Shown here: in pieces, positions 36,143 through 43,431 of the stretch
How the letters are laid out: every line of letters begins with the position of its first letter
How positions within the stretch are numbered: the stretch's first letter is position 1
Origin: Flavobacteriales bacterium
GTDB taxonomy: Bacteria > Bacteroidota > Bacteroidia > CAIKAF01
Reading direction: 5' to 3'
Assembly (NCBI GenBank): GCA_026418175.1
Contig: JAOABX010000011.1
Span: 25,293-89,292, forward strand
DNA length: 64,000 bases
Program-made: the position numbers and the translations under genes
Notes under the pieces: model-generated
Told to the model about the DNA's origin: nothing
Seen by the model: the letters and a program-made list of their open reading frames with translations, nothing else
Databases searched by the model: none

Positions 36143-37167
36143 TAGGGTTTAATGCCATTTTCTGTAAAAATACGATGTAGTATTTTATTCCATACTTCTT
36201 TTTGATTATACTCTGTTTGAATACGTGTTAAAATCCTCTCTATGTATGGCTTTTGTTTATCCACATGTTTCATATAATAAACACTTTTTTCCACATATTC
36301 TCCGGGATTAGTTTCCAAAACTACTTCATCCTGGTTATAAAAATTTAGTATTCCTTCATTATCTATTACGCCAAAGCGTCCAAGTGAAAAAACAGTCCAA
36401 AACCGGTCCATAATACCTTTTTCAACTTTCCACGAAGTTGCATGAATAATGGGGCAAAGCTTGGATTTTATAAGTGCCCGCTCATGTTCTGCCACTGATA
36501 CCGGTCCTTTCGGTGTCCCTTTGCCCGCTAAATAATAGTTTCCTGCAGCTTGAAGCACTGGTTCCAAAAATGTTTCCCATTCAGTAATATTTCCTCGATA
36601 ACGGGTTCCCCATTTACTGCCAACAAATCCAGCATCATATTCAAATCCTTCAAGTATTGGTTTAGATTTCATGATGTGGTCATAAGGTACAGTCATGGTA
36701 CCCCATGGTATCCAAAAGATTCGTTCTTTATACTTATCTACTATGGCTTTTTTCTGTGGAAAGGAATCAACGTCAGTAAGAGCACCAAATGCATAAAAGC
36801 GAGGCCAAATTTTATTTAATGTATCCAACTTTTGATATTGTGGCCAATGCCATTCCTTAAAAAATTCAAAAGGCTTATCAGTCCATTCTTTATTGGCAGA
36901 TTCAGGGCTACCGTCAAAACTGGTTAGTTTTTGAATGACAATACTATCTGGATGTATTTTATAGTTTTCTATAAGAGAAATACTATCCGGTTCATTCCAG
37001 CAGATATATATGCCGGGCTTAGAACGATCAATTTTCTGAATATTCAAATGATATGCTTGATAGCCCAAAAGCCGAAACGTATCTTTTAAATAGTTCCATG
37101 GCCACCAGTTAGTATGCTTGGATTTAAAAAAGAATTTGGGTTGATATCCTACCAGATAAATATTCAT
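36142..37167 (-). CDS. CgeB-like putative glycosyltransferase
   Basis: A 341-residue soluble protein. The C-terminal RFWTVFSLGRFGVIDNEG followed by YVEKSVYYM resembles the CgeB/Glyco_trans_1_2 region of spore-maturation and glycosyltransferase proteins, in which this loop contacts the sugar donor. The N-terminal half lacks recognisable motifs apart from CWNEPDS. It is preceded by a methyltransferase (6-nt gap) and overlaps the next gene by 1 nt, in the run of surface-glycan genes. Donor and acceptor unknown. Confidence 0.65.
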   Translation of the reverse strand: MNIYLVGYQPKFFFKSKHTNWWPWNYLKDTFRLLGYQAYHLNIQKIDRSKPGIYICWNEPDSISLIENYKIHPDSIVIQKLTSFDGSPESANKEWTDKPFEFFKEWHWPQYQKLDTLNKIWPRFYAFGALTDVDSFPQKKAIVDKYKERIFWIPWGTMTVPYDHIMKSKPILEGFEYDAGFVGSKWGTRYRGNITEWETFLEPVLQAAGNYYLAGKGTPKGPVSVAEHERALIKSKLCPIIHATSWKVEKGIMDRFWTVFSLGRFGVIDNEGILNFYNQDEVVLETNPGEYVEKSVYYMKHVDKQKPYIERILTRIQTEYNQKEVWNKILHRIFTENGIKP

Positions 37168-37173
37168 ACACCT

Positions 37174-37884
37174 TTATTTGATAAATGTGGCTAGTTTTCT
37201 TTTTAGGAATTTTAATTCAAGTATTAAATTAAATGGTGCCGTGTTTTTTTCTGCACGTTGCAAAAGCACAGAGTTTTTTTTGTAGTAATTGATAACATAT
37301 CCATGACTCAGTAAAAAGGGAATAGCTGTTTTACCTTTGCCTTGCCAATTTCCCTGGTTATCTTTCCAGGCATCGTCAAAGCAAATAAATCCACCCGGAA
37401 CAACTTTATCCCAAACCTCTTGGGCAGCATCTAAATGCATTTTATAAGCAGCTTCATTAGTAAATTCTGCATTTCTTTTTTTATATGATTCGATGGTGCT
37501 TTCTTTGTGAGGCCAGTCTGTGATTAAATCAAATGCGTCTAAGTAACAAATTCCGATATTTTTTTTAGAATAATTTCTTAGAAAAATTTCACCCAGCTGA
37601 TGATGGGCTTCAAAATGGTTATCAACTGCAGCAATAATTTCTGCAGCTCCTTTGGCGTTGTTTTCATCTGCATCTACAGTAATAAAATGCATGTTATTTT
37701 GTGAAGCAAAACGGCACAACCGATGAGTGGAACCAGTTCCTCGTTGAGAACCAATTTCAATTATAGCCAAACGGTCTTTTCCTTTTAGCGATTGGAGAAT
37801 GAACGTTTTGTTCAGAAGAATCATTTCATCGCCATGAATTAACGACCTGGGGGCTTTAATAAGAACATCATTACTTGTTTGCAT
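37174..37884 (-). CDS. Class I SAM-dependent methyltransferase (putative)
   Basis: A 236-residue protein with a SAM-binding motif I (IIEIGSQRGTGSTHRL, about 42-57), an acidic motif II (ITVDADENN), and CYLDAFDLITDWPH as motif III. GGFICFDDAWKDN near residue 170 is typical of the sugar and cephalosporin-hydroxylase-like methyltransferase groups found in polysaccharide clusters. It probably methylates a sugar or acyl part of the glycan. It overlaps the 2-hydroxyacid dehydrogenase gene by 14 nt. Confidence 0.75.
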   Translation of the reverse strand: MQTSNDVLIKAPRSLIHGDEMILLNKTFILQSLKGKDRLAIIEIGSQRGTGSTHRLCRFASQNNMHFITVDADENNAKGAAEIIAAVDNHFEAHHQLGEIFLRNYSKKNIGICYLDAFDLITDWPHKESTIESYKKRNAEFTNEAAYKMHLDAAQEVWDKVVPGGFICFDDAWKDNQGNWQGKGKTAIPFLLSHGYVINYYKKNSVLLQRAEKNTAPFNLILELKFLKRKLATFIK

Positions 37885-38809
37885 AAATAAGATGATTCAA
37901 TAAATTTTTTACAGCCATGGTTCCTTGTCGTACTACTGATTCATACGTTCTTGAACCAATATGGGGCGTTATAAATACATTTGGTATATTTTTCAATGGA
38001 TGATCTTTAGGCATAGGTTCTTCTTCCAATACATCGGTTAAATATGCCCGAAGACGTTTATTTTGTAAGTTCTCAATCAATGGATGCAATTCAACCAGTT
38101 CGCCTCTGGCTGTGTTGATAAGAATACAACCGGGTTTTAAAATTGAAAAACGTTTTGTATTTAATAAATGTTTGGTAGCTTTTGATAATCCTACATGCAA
38201 GCTTAGTATATCACACAAAGGCAATATGCTTTCAAATGAATCATGCAGCATTATTTGATGTTTAGAAATAAATTCCATATCGGGATTTATGTCATAAGCA
38301 TGTACCTTCAGTCCAAAAGCTATGGCCCGTAATGCTACTTCTTTTCCAATATTTCCTAATCCTACAATGCCTATTGTTTTTCCCCAAATTTCTATTCCCG
38401 TGATTCGTTTCCATTCCCCTTGACGGGTGTAATTTATTTCATCAGGGATATGCTTGCAATAACTTAATAAAAGCGCAAAAACATGTTCTGCAACGGTTGT
38501 ATGATTTACTCCAGGGCAGTTTGTAACTGTTATTCCTAATTCTTTGGCTGCTTCCAAATCAATTTTATCTAATCCAATACCGTATTTCGAGATAACTTTT
38601 AGTTTTCCTTGTTTTCCTGCCAGTAATACCTCCCGTGTGTATTCATCGTCGCCACAAATAATCCCATCATACTGATGAATGATAGGTTTTAAAATTTCTG
38701 CCTTAAGAGGGCCACGTAGCCTATCTACTTCAAAATCGTTGCTGTTTAATAAGGCATGGTGTTCGCCCGGCGTGTCTTGAAAGGAAGTAGATGTTAGCAG
38801 AATTTTCAT
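37871..38809 (-). CDS. D-isomer-specific 2-hydroxyacid dehydrogenase
   Basis: A 312-residue NAD(P)-dependent enzyme of the SerA/GhrB/LdhA superfamily, interconverting 2-hydroxyacids and 2-oxoacids. The Rossmann GIVGLGNIGKEVA, the substrate-binding arginine in NTARGEL, the glutamate in DVLEEEP and the catalytic histidine in TPHIGS are all present. The frame extends to a GTG at 38842, but the ATG at 38809 follows a -7-like TATATTTG. In the acidic-sugar cluster it may reduce or oxidise a 2-oxoacid precursor; phosphoglycerate dehydrogenase activity cannot be excluded. Confidence 0.9.
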   Translation of the reverse strand: MKILLTSTSFQDTPGEHHALLNSNDFEVDRLRGPLKAEILKPIIHQYDGIICGDDEYTREVLLAGKQGKLKVISKYGIGLDKIDLEAAKELGITVTNCPGVNHTTVAEHVFALLLSYCKHIPDEINYTRQGEWKRITGIEIWGKTIGIVGLGNIGKEVALRAIAFGLKVHAYDINPDMEFISKHQIMLHDSFESILPLCDILSLHVGLSKATKHLLNTKRFSILKPGCILINTARGELVELHPLIENLQNKRLRAYLTDVLEEEPMPKDHPLKNIPNVFITPHIGSRTYESVVRQGTMAVKNLLNHLIYANK

Positions 38810-38817
38810 GATTAGGA

Positions 38818-38825
38818 CAAATATA
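38818..38825 (-). promoter_or_regulatory. Possible internal -7 element (TATATTTG)
   Basis: On the minus strand TATATTTG lies 8 nt before the ATG at 38809; a second variant (TAATTTCG) overlaps the preceding stop codon at 38827-38834. No -33 TTG is seen, so an internal promoter is only a possibility. Confidence 0.3.
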
Positions 38826-38831
38826 ACGAAA

Positions 38832-39485
38832 TTAGACGGCACCTATTCGTTGAATTACAGCTTCAAAATTTATGAAATCATGGATTGCCAGAACATTTTT
38901 CCCAATAAATAATTGCTTATTATCAGCGTGCTCTCTTAGTACAAAATGGGTGTTATTATTTATTGCCGCTTCATAGTCAGCTAGTGCATCGCCAATAAAA
39001 ACTACTTCGCTAGGCTTTAGCTTTTCTTCTTGAAGGATTTTAGCAGTCCAGTAACTTTTTTTTTCCGGACTTCCGTAGCAGGCTTTAAAATATTTTTCCC
39101 AATGCTTGGCCTTTACAATTTTACGAATTTCTTCGGTAGGTGTTCCGGTAATGACCCACATTTGGTATTTGTTGTTAGCATTTTCTAAAAAATCCTTAAT
39201 GCCAGGAACCTCCGGAGCATTAATCACTCCTTGAAAAACCCGCTGAGAAAATTCATTTGCTAATTCATAAATCTTAGTTTCATCAGTTGGTATTCCAAGC
39301 CATTGCTCATGATATAATTTAAACTTTTCAAATCTTGATATTCCTCCATGTTCCAAATGATGTTTTTTTACCCGTTCGGCAATTTCTTTTCCGAATGGAA
39401 GATACATATCATAAAATGCTTGTGTTTTTACATCCAACGAATCAAGCATTACACCATCAAAATCAAATAAAATTGCTCTAATCAT
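38832..39485 (-). CDS. HAD-superfamily hydrolase (putative sugar phosphatase)
   Basis: A 217-residue HAD enzyme with the nucleophile motif LFDFDGVMLDS (residues 6-16), motif II TGTPTEE, the lysine region EKKSYW, and motif IV FIGDALADYEAA. The helical cap after motif I places it near phosphoglycolate and sugar phosphatases. In the cluster it could remove phosphate from an aldol product before CMP activation, the role phosphatases have in KDO and Neu5Ac routes. Gaps of 22 nt downstream and 4 nt upstream keep it in the operon. Confidence 0.85.
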   Translation of the reverse strand: MIRAILFDFDGVMLDSLDVKTQAFYDMYLPFGKEIAERVKKHHLEHGGISRFEKFKLYHEQWLGIPTDETKIYELANEFSQRVFQGVINAPEVPGIKDFLENANNKYQMWVITGTPTEEIRKIVKAKHWEKYFKACYGSPEKKSYWTAKILQEEKLKPSEVVFIGDALADYEAAINNNTHFVLREHADNKQLFIGKNVLAIHDFINFEAVIQRIGAV

Positions 39486-39489
39486 ACCA

Positions 39490-40173
39490 TTAAATTATGG
39501 GTTTGGCCCATACAGTTACAGGCGAACCATCTGCATTCGTAAAACGTAAGGGAGATATAATTACTAACGAAAATTTTTCATCGGCCGATACATTACGCAG
39601 GTCCATATCTTCTACTATTAATAAATTATGCGTACCTAAAAATTCTTTATGAGCCAAACGACCTGTTTCACGTTGTTGATATGAAGAAAGAGAAATAAGG
39701 TCAAATCCAATAGCACGCAACCTTGGGAATTTGGTTTTCAAAAACCCTGCACATTCTGGAGCAAATCCCCAGTTGTATTTCCAGTAACTTTCTTCATCCC
39801 TGCGATAACAAAAACCGGTTTTAAATAAAATAAGTTCGATGGTACTTGATGAATTTGAAATAAATTGTTCTAGATCATTCGGAGTGATAAGAAAATTTTT
39901 CGGATTGATAGAATGAATATCAACTATTGTGCATTGGTAGAATACCAATTCATTGGCATTATAATCATTTCCTTTTTTGCCGTTGGCTAAAAAGTGAAAC
40001 GGATAGTCAATATGTGTGCCGGTATGAGCTGCCAATTGAAGGGTTGAATTGTTACTGGAATCTCCTTTGTCAATGCGTCTAATCCATTCAATATGAATTC
40101 CATTCGCTCCTCCATAATTTGATAATGCAGGAGATAATTCATATGAAAGGAATTTCCATTCGCTATTCTTCAT
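39490..40173 (-). CDS. Cyclase-family (kynurenine-formamidase-like) metal hydrolase
   Basis: A 227-residue protein with the family motif HTGTHIDYPFHF (about 50-61), whose histidines and aspartate bind zinc or manganese in bacterial kynurenine formamidase and polyketide/isatin hydrolases. GTHNLLIVEDMDL near residue 185 is also conserved. No tryptophan-pathway gene is nearby, so amide or lactone hydrolysis within the sugar pathway is more plausible. Its start overlaps the end of the epimerase gene by 11 nt. Confidence 0.82.
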   Translation of the reverse strand: MKNSEWKFLSYELSPALSNYGGANGIHIEWIRRIDKGDSSNNSTLQLAAHTGTHIDYPFHFLANGKKGNDYNANELVFYQCTIVDIHSINPKNFLITPNDLEQFISNSSSTIELILFKTGFCYRRDEESYWKYNWGFAPECAGFLKTKFPRLRAIGFDLISLSSYQQRETGRLAHKEFLGTHNLLIVEDMDLRNVSADEKFSLVIISPLRFTNADGSPVTVWAKPII

Positions 40174-41041
40174 TTTGTGCTTGTATGGTTTTTATGCACT
40201 CTAAAATTCCTTGCCCCATATCAATATATGGGTTTGCTACTAATTTTTTACTGGCTTCGGGTTGAAAGCTATAGGGGGTGGTTTTGTAATGGTGATGATA
40301 ACCATCTTTTTGTAGTTTGATTTCGATATTTCCGCCCAGCATTTCATTAATCATTTGAAATACTTCTACTCTCCGAATACGTTCTACACCAGTTAGCATT
40401 AAATTTTCATTTAAGAACTCATCATTTTCAATTATATCAACCGAAAGTCTGGCAGCATCAGCCGCATGGATGTATTCACGTATTTCTTCGCCATCACCAC
40501 TATGAATGATACGCTTATTTTGAAGTGCTTCTTTTACTACATGATAAATATAATTATTCTCGTATGCTCTTTCACTATACACCGAACCATAGCGTAGTAT
40601 GGTATAATTGATGCCAAAGCGTTTTTGATATTCCCGAACAATTTTTTCAGAACAAAGCTTACTTATTCCGTAAAAAGAACCTTTGTCGTTCATAGCATAA
40701 GCACTACTGGCATATACATATCGTTGAATGCCGGCCTTTCTACATCCTTCCAGGATATTCAAATTTCCCATTACATTGAGTTGAAAGGTTTCTACCGGGT
40801 GATGAATGGCTTTATCCAAATTGGCAAAACCTGCCAGATTATAAACCACATCCACATCGGATGAAAGAAAACTTTCTATAGCAGCAGCATCTAAAATGGA
40901 AATTTTTTCAAAAGGAGTATCATCAATGTAGGGGGATCTTTCAATATCAGCAACAATTACTGCATAGTTGCGTTTTGCCAGTTCTTGAACAACATAGCTT
41001 CCCAAAAAACCTGATCCTCCAAATACAATTATTTTTTTCAT
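40163..41041 (-). CDS. NAD-dependent epimerase/dehydratase (extended SDR)
   Basis: A 292-residue nucleotide-sugar enzyme. GGSGFLGSYV is the NAD-binding loop, YNLAGFAN the next conserved turn, and SSAYAMNDKGSFYGISK carries the catalytic Ser and Tyr-x-x-x-Lys. The family includes UDP-sugar 4-epimerases, dehydratases and reductases. The reaction here is unknown. It overlaps the aldolase by 4 nt and the cyclase by 11 nt. Confidence 0.88.
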   Translation of the reverse strand: MKKIIVFGGSGFLGSYVVQELAKRNYAVIVADIERSPYIDDTPFEKISILDAAAIESFLSSDVDVVYNLAGFANLDKAIHHPVETFQLNVMGNLNILEGCRKAGIQRYVYASSAYAMNDKGSFYGISKLCSEKIVREYQKRFGINYTILRYGSVYSERAYENNYIYHVVKEALQNKRIIHSGDGEEIREYIHAADAARLSVDIIENDEFLNENLMLTGVERIRRVEVFQMINEMLGGNIEIKLQKDGYHHHYKTTPYSFQPEASKKLVANPYIDMGQGILECIKTIQAQNEE

Positions 41042-41805
41042 TGTATTAATGATTTGAGTTGGTGCATTTCGCTTCGTAGTTTTTCTCCTAAGAAGAAGAA
41101 GTCAAGGCTAAATGCCAAAAATGTATAGCCATTATTAATTTTATCTACCATGAGTTGATGATCTGGATGTATCACATGAAACCCTAAAGGTTTATTTAGC
41201 TGAATGCAAGCCTCTTCAACTTTTCGAATGGCAGCTTTCACGTCTTCACGATGATATTCTCCGGGATATCCCATAGAACCTGATAGGTCATAAGGGCCAA
41301 TAATGATTCCATCAATACCCTCTACTTCCAAAATTTCTTCAATATTATTCACAGCATCAATATGCTCAATTTGAGCAATAATAATTGATGATTCATTCAA
41401 CCAGTCTTTATATGCCTCAAAGTTTGTTCCGTATCCTTGTGCTCTTGCCAGGCCAACGCCCCGCTTTCCTAAAGGAGGATACTTTACGTAATTTACAGCT
41501 TGTATGGCATCTGCTTTAGAATTTATCATTGGAACAATTACTCCATCAGCTCCGGCATCCATTACCCTTTTTATTACTACTTCTTCATTTTTACTTACTC
41601 GAACTAGTGCAGCTATATGATGATGTTTGATAATTGCGATGAGTTGCTGTACCTGACTTAATTCAATTACTGAATGCTCAAGGTCTAAAGTGAGCCAGTC
41701 AAAACCACCACTACACATAATTTCGGCTATCCCTTGATTTCCTAGGGTTATCCATGATCCAATGGTAAGTTTATTGGTTGATAATTTATTTTTTAAACTA
41801 CTCAT
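41038..41805 (-). CDS. HpaI/HpcH-family class II pyruvate aldolase
   Basis: A 255-residue metal-dependent aldolase that joins or splits pyruvate-type units and aldehydes. Active-site features match: WLTLDLEHS near the N-terminus, the arginine in ALVRVSKNE, the glutamate metal ligand in AQIEHIDAV, and the aspartate in GPYDLSGSMG. Known members act on 2-keto-3-deoxy-acids (rhamnonate, glucarate, 4-hydroxyphenylacetate breakdown). In this operon, next to a CMP-acid-sugar synthetase, a biosynthetic role making a 3-deoxy-2-ulosonic acid is a reasonable inference. It overlaps both neighbours by 4 nt. Confidence 0.88.
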   Translation of the reverse strand: MSSLKNKLSTNKLTIGSWITLGNQGIAEIMCSGGFDWLTLDLEHSVIELSQVQQLIAIIKHHHIAALVRVSKNEEVVIKRVMDAGADGVIVPMINSKADAIQAVNYVKYPPLGKRGVGLARAQGYGTNFEAYKDWLNESSIIIAQIEHIDAVNNIEEILEVEGIDGIIIGPYDLSGSMGYPGEYHREDVKAAIRKVEEACIQLNKPLGFHVIHPDHQLMVDKINNGYTFLAFSLDFFFLGEKLRSEMHQLKSLIQ

Positions 41806-42761
41806 GAATGTATTTGGGGTTTGTTTAAATTAAAATAGGGTAAATCTTTTGCAAGTGAATTAATGTATGGATATGGTTCTATATCTGATTTTTTTCGTTT
41901 TCTTACTTCAATAATAAGTCTCAATAAATATGCAACAAACATGATGGGTTGAAATGGTTTTAAAACCGCAGCTAATTTAGCAGCTCTCCAAGCAAAGATA
42001 GAATTTCGCATGGGATGAATACGATGATCAGCGAAAAATAAACTTCTATCTCGAATTGTTGGTGGATACATTGCAGGCAATTCGTTTTTGGGATCTTTTA
42101 CAAGTACATTCACCCCATCCAGCCAACTGTCCCAGGCTTCCTGTAATGCTTTTCCTTTAAGATTGGCCGGGTGTGCTTTGGTATAGCCTTCAAATAATAA
42201 CTTGAATTCGGAGTTGGCTTTCAAAAAATCTTGGTTTGCTTGTCTAACATGATTATAATTACAATTATCTATTACAATGATGGCTTTTTCTGATAAAAAT
42301 TTTTTAGCAAATAATAAGCATATTAATTGACTACGATAATCATGAGGGCCATCAATGAAGTATAATCCAATTTTTTTTCCATTTAAAAATTTTTCCAGGC
42401 TATTCAGGCCATCTTCAAAATCCATGTTGATTAGTTGGGTGTTATGAAGCTGATGCTGCCGGATGAGATTTTCTACAAAGGTTTTATTTGAATTGTTTTT
42501 ATCAAACTGGGCAAAGTTGTCAATACCCAATGCAGTAATATGTGGAGCTACAACAGAAGTGCTGATTAATGAAAGACCTCTGTAAACACCAATTTCTACA
42601 TAACACTCATCATTTTCAAGAAGCTGAATAGCATGTTGTAGAATAGCAATTACTTTCTTACCTGTTGCACCTTCAAGTCCGGCATCTTTAATCATTCCAT
42701 TTTTTTCTGCCTGAACAATTCTGGTTGCTAATTCATTTATTCTGGATTCTGGATGATTCAT
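41802..42761 (-). CDS. Class I SAM-dependent methyltransferase (putative)
   Basis: A 319-residue protein. YVEIGVYRGLSLIST is SAM motif I and LGIDNFAQFD the acidic motif II; GLYFIDGPHDYRSQL is a segment seen in the Methyltransf_24 group. The C-terminal third holds a hydrophobic helix (MFVAYLLRLIIEV) that may touch the membrane. The frame reaches back to a TTG at 42815, deep in the upstream gene; ATG 42761 leaves a 29-nt overlap and is preferred. It probably modifies the glycan made by the cluster. Confidence 0.75.
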   Translation of the reverse strand: MNHPESRINELATRIVQAEKNGMIKDAGLEGATGKKVIAILQHAIQLLENDECYVEIGVYRGLSLISTSVVAPHITALGIDNFAQFDKNNSNKTFVENLIRQHQLHNTQLINMDFEDGLNSLEKFLNGKKIGLYFIDGPHDYRSQLICLLFAKKFLSEKAIIVIDNCNYNHVRQANQDFLKANSEFKLLFEGYTKAHPANLKGKALQEAWDSWLDGVNVLVKDPKNELPAMYPPTIRDRSLFFADHRIHPMRNSIFAWRAAKLAAVLKPFQPIMFVAYLLRLIIEVRKRKKSDIEPYPYINSLAKDLPYFNLNKPQIHS

Positions 42762-43431
42762 TCCTTTTTTTATTGTATAAAATTTCAGCCAGTTCAAAAT
42801 CTTCCGGTTCGTCAATATCCACAGCTTCCAGTTTATTCATTTCAAACATAGCAGGTTTTTTACCAATACGTTTTTTCCCTGCTTCGAAAAATGATGTCTT
42901 TGAAAAAATGTAAAAATTAGAATTTTCTTCAAACACCGGAGGTAAATCTTGTGTTCGCAAAAGCTCTTCGGGATTATGGTTAATAGGAGTTCCATCTTTC
43001 CAGTATAAACGCGTTTGAAGTCGGGTTACACTAAATACTGAATCATGTGTTTTTAATGAGTCAAAATAATATGAAATGGCTTGATTCAAGGTATTTGAAT
43101 GCAATAAAGGATTGGTAGAATGGGTTTGAATAAAATGTTCTGCATGGGTTTGTTGTAAATCAAAAGCAATAATTTCATTCATTGAAACAAAATCACCACA
43201 AATACTTTTTGGCCGTTGAATAATTCGAACCCGTTCAAAATTTTTTAATGCATCCTCTGCAATTTTTTCACTGTCTGTATTTATGAATATTTCGGAGATA
43301 AATTCACAATTCAAAAGAGATTGCATTACGGCATGATATAAAGGTTTGCCGCAAAAAAGCTTGAGGTTTTTATTAGGCACTCGTTCTGAGTGCCCTTTCA
43401 TTGGTAATAACGCAATTACTTTCTTATTCAT
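42733..43431 (-). CDS. CMP-acid-sugar synthetase (acylneuraminate cytidylyltransferase family)
   Basis: A 232-residue NeuA/KdsB-like enzyme that activates an acidic ulosonic sugar with CTP. The CTP-binding LLPMKGHSERVPNKNLK (about 8-24) and later FINTDSEKIAEDA, QTHSTNPLL and NSNFYIF are family features; the ending AVDIDEPEDFELA is typical of NeuA-type proteins. It lies upstream of an HpaI-type aldolase, not a NeuB synthase, so the activated sugar is probably not standard sialic acid. It overlaps the YfhO-like gene by 8 nt and the methyltransferase by 29 nt. Confidence 0.9.
   Translation of the reverse strand: MNKKVIALLPMKGHSERVPNKNLKLFCGKPLYHAVMQSLLNCEFISEIFINTDSEKIAEDALKNFERVRIIQRPKSICGDFVSMNEIIAFDLQQTHAEHFIQTHSTNPLLHSNTLNQAISYYFDSLKTHDSVFSVTRLQTRLYWKDGTPINHNPEELLRTQDLPPVFEENSNFYIFSKTSFFEAGKKRIGKKPAMFEMNKLEAVDIDEPEDFELAEILYNKKRNESSRIQNK

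Noticed and set aside
42733..42815. Possible frameshift or fusion between the cytidylyltransferase and the methyltransferase
   Set aside because: Both proteins are complete; with ATG 42761 the overlap is only 29 nt, as in the rest of this tightly packed operon.
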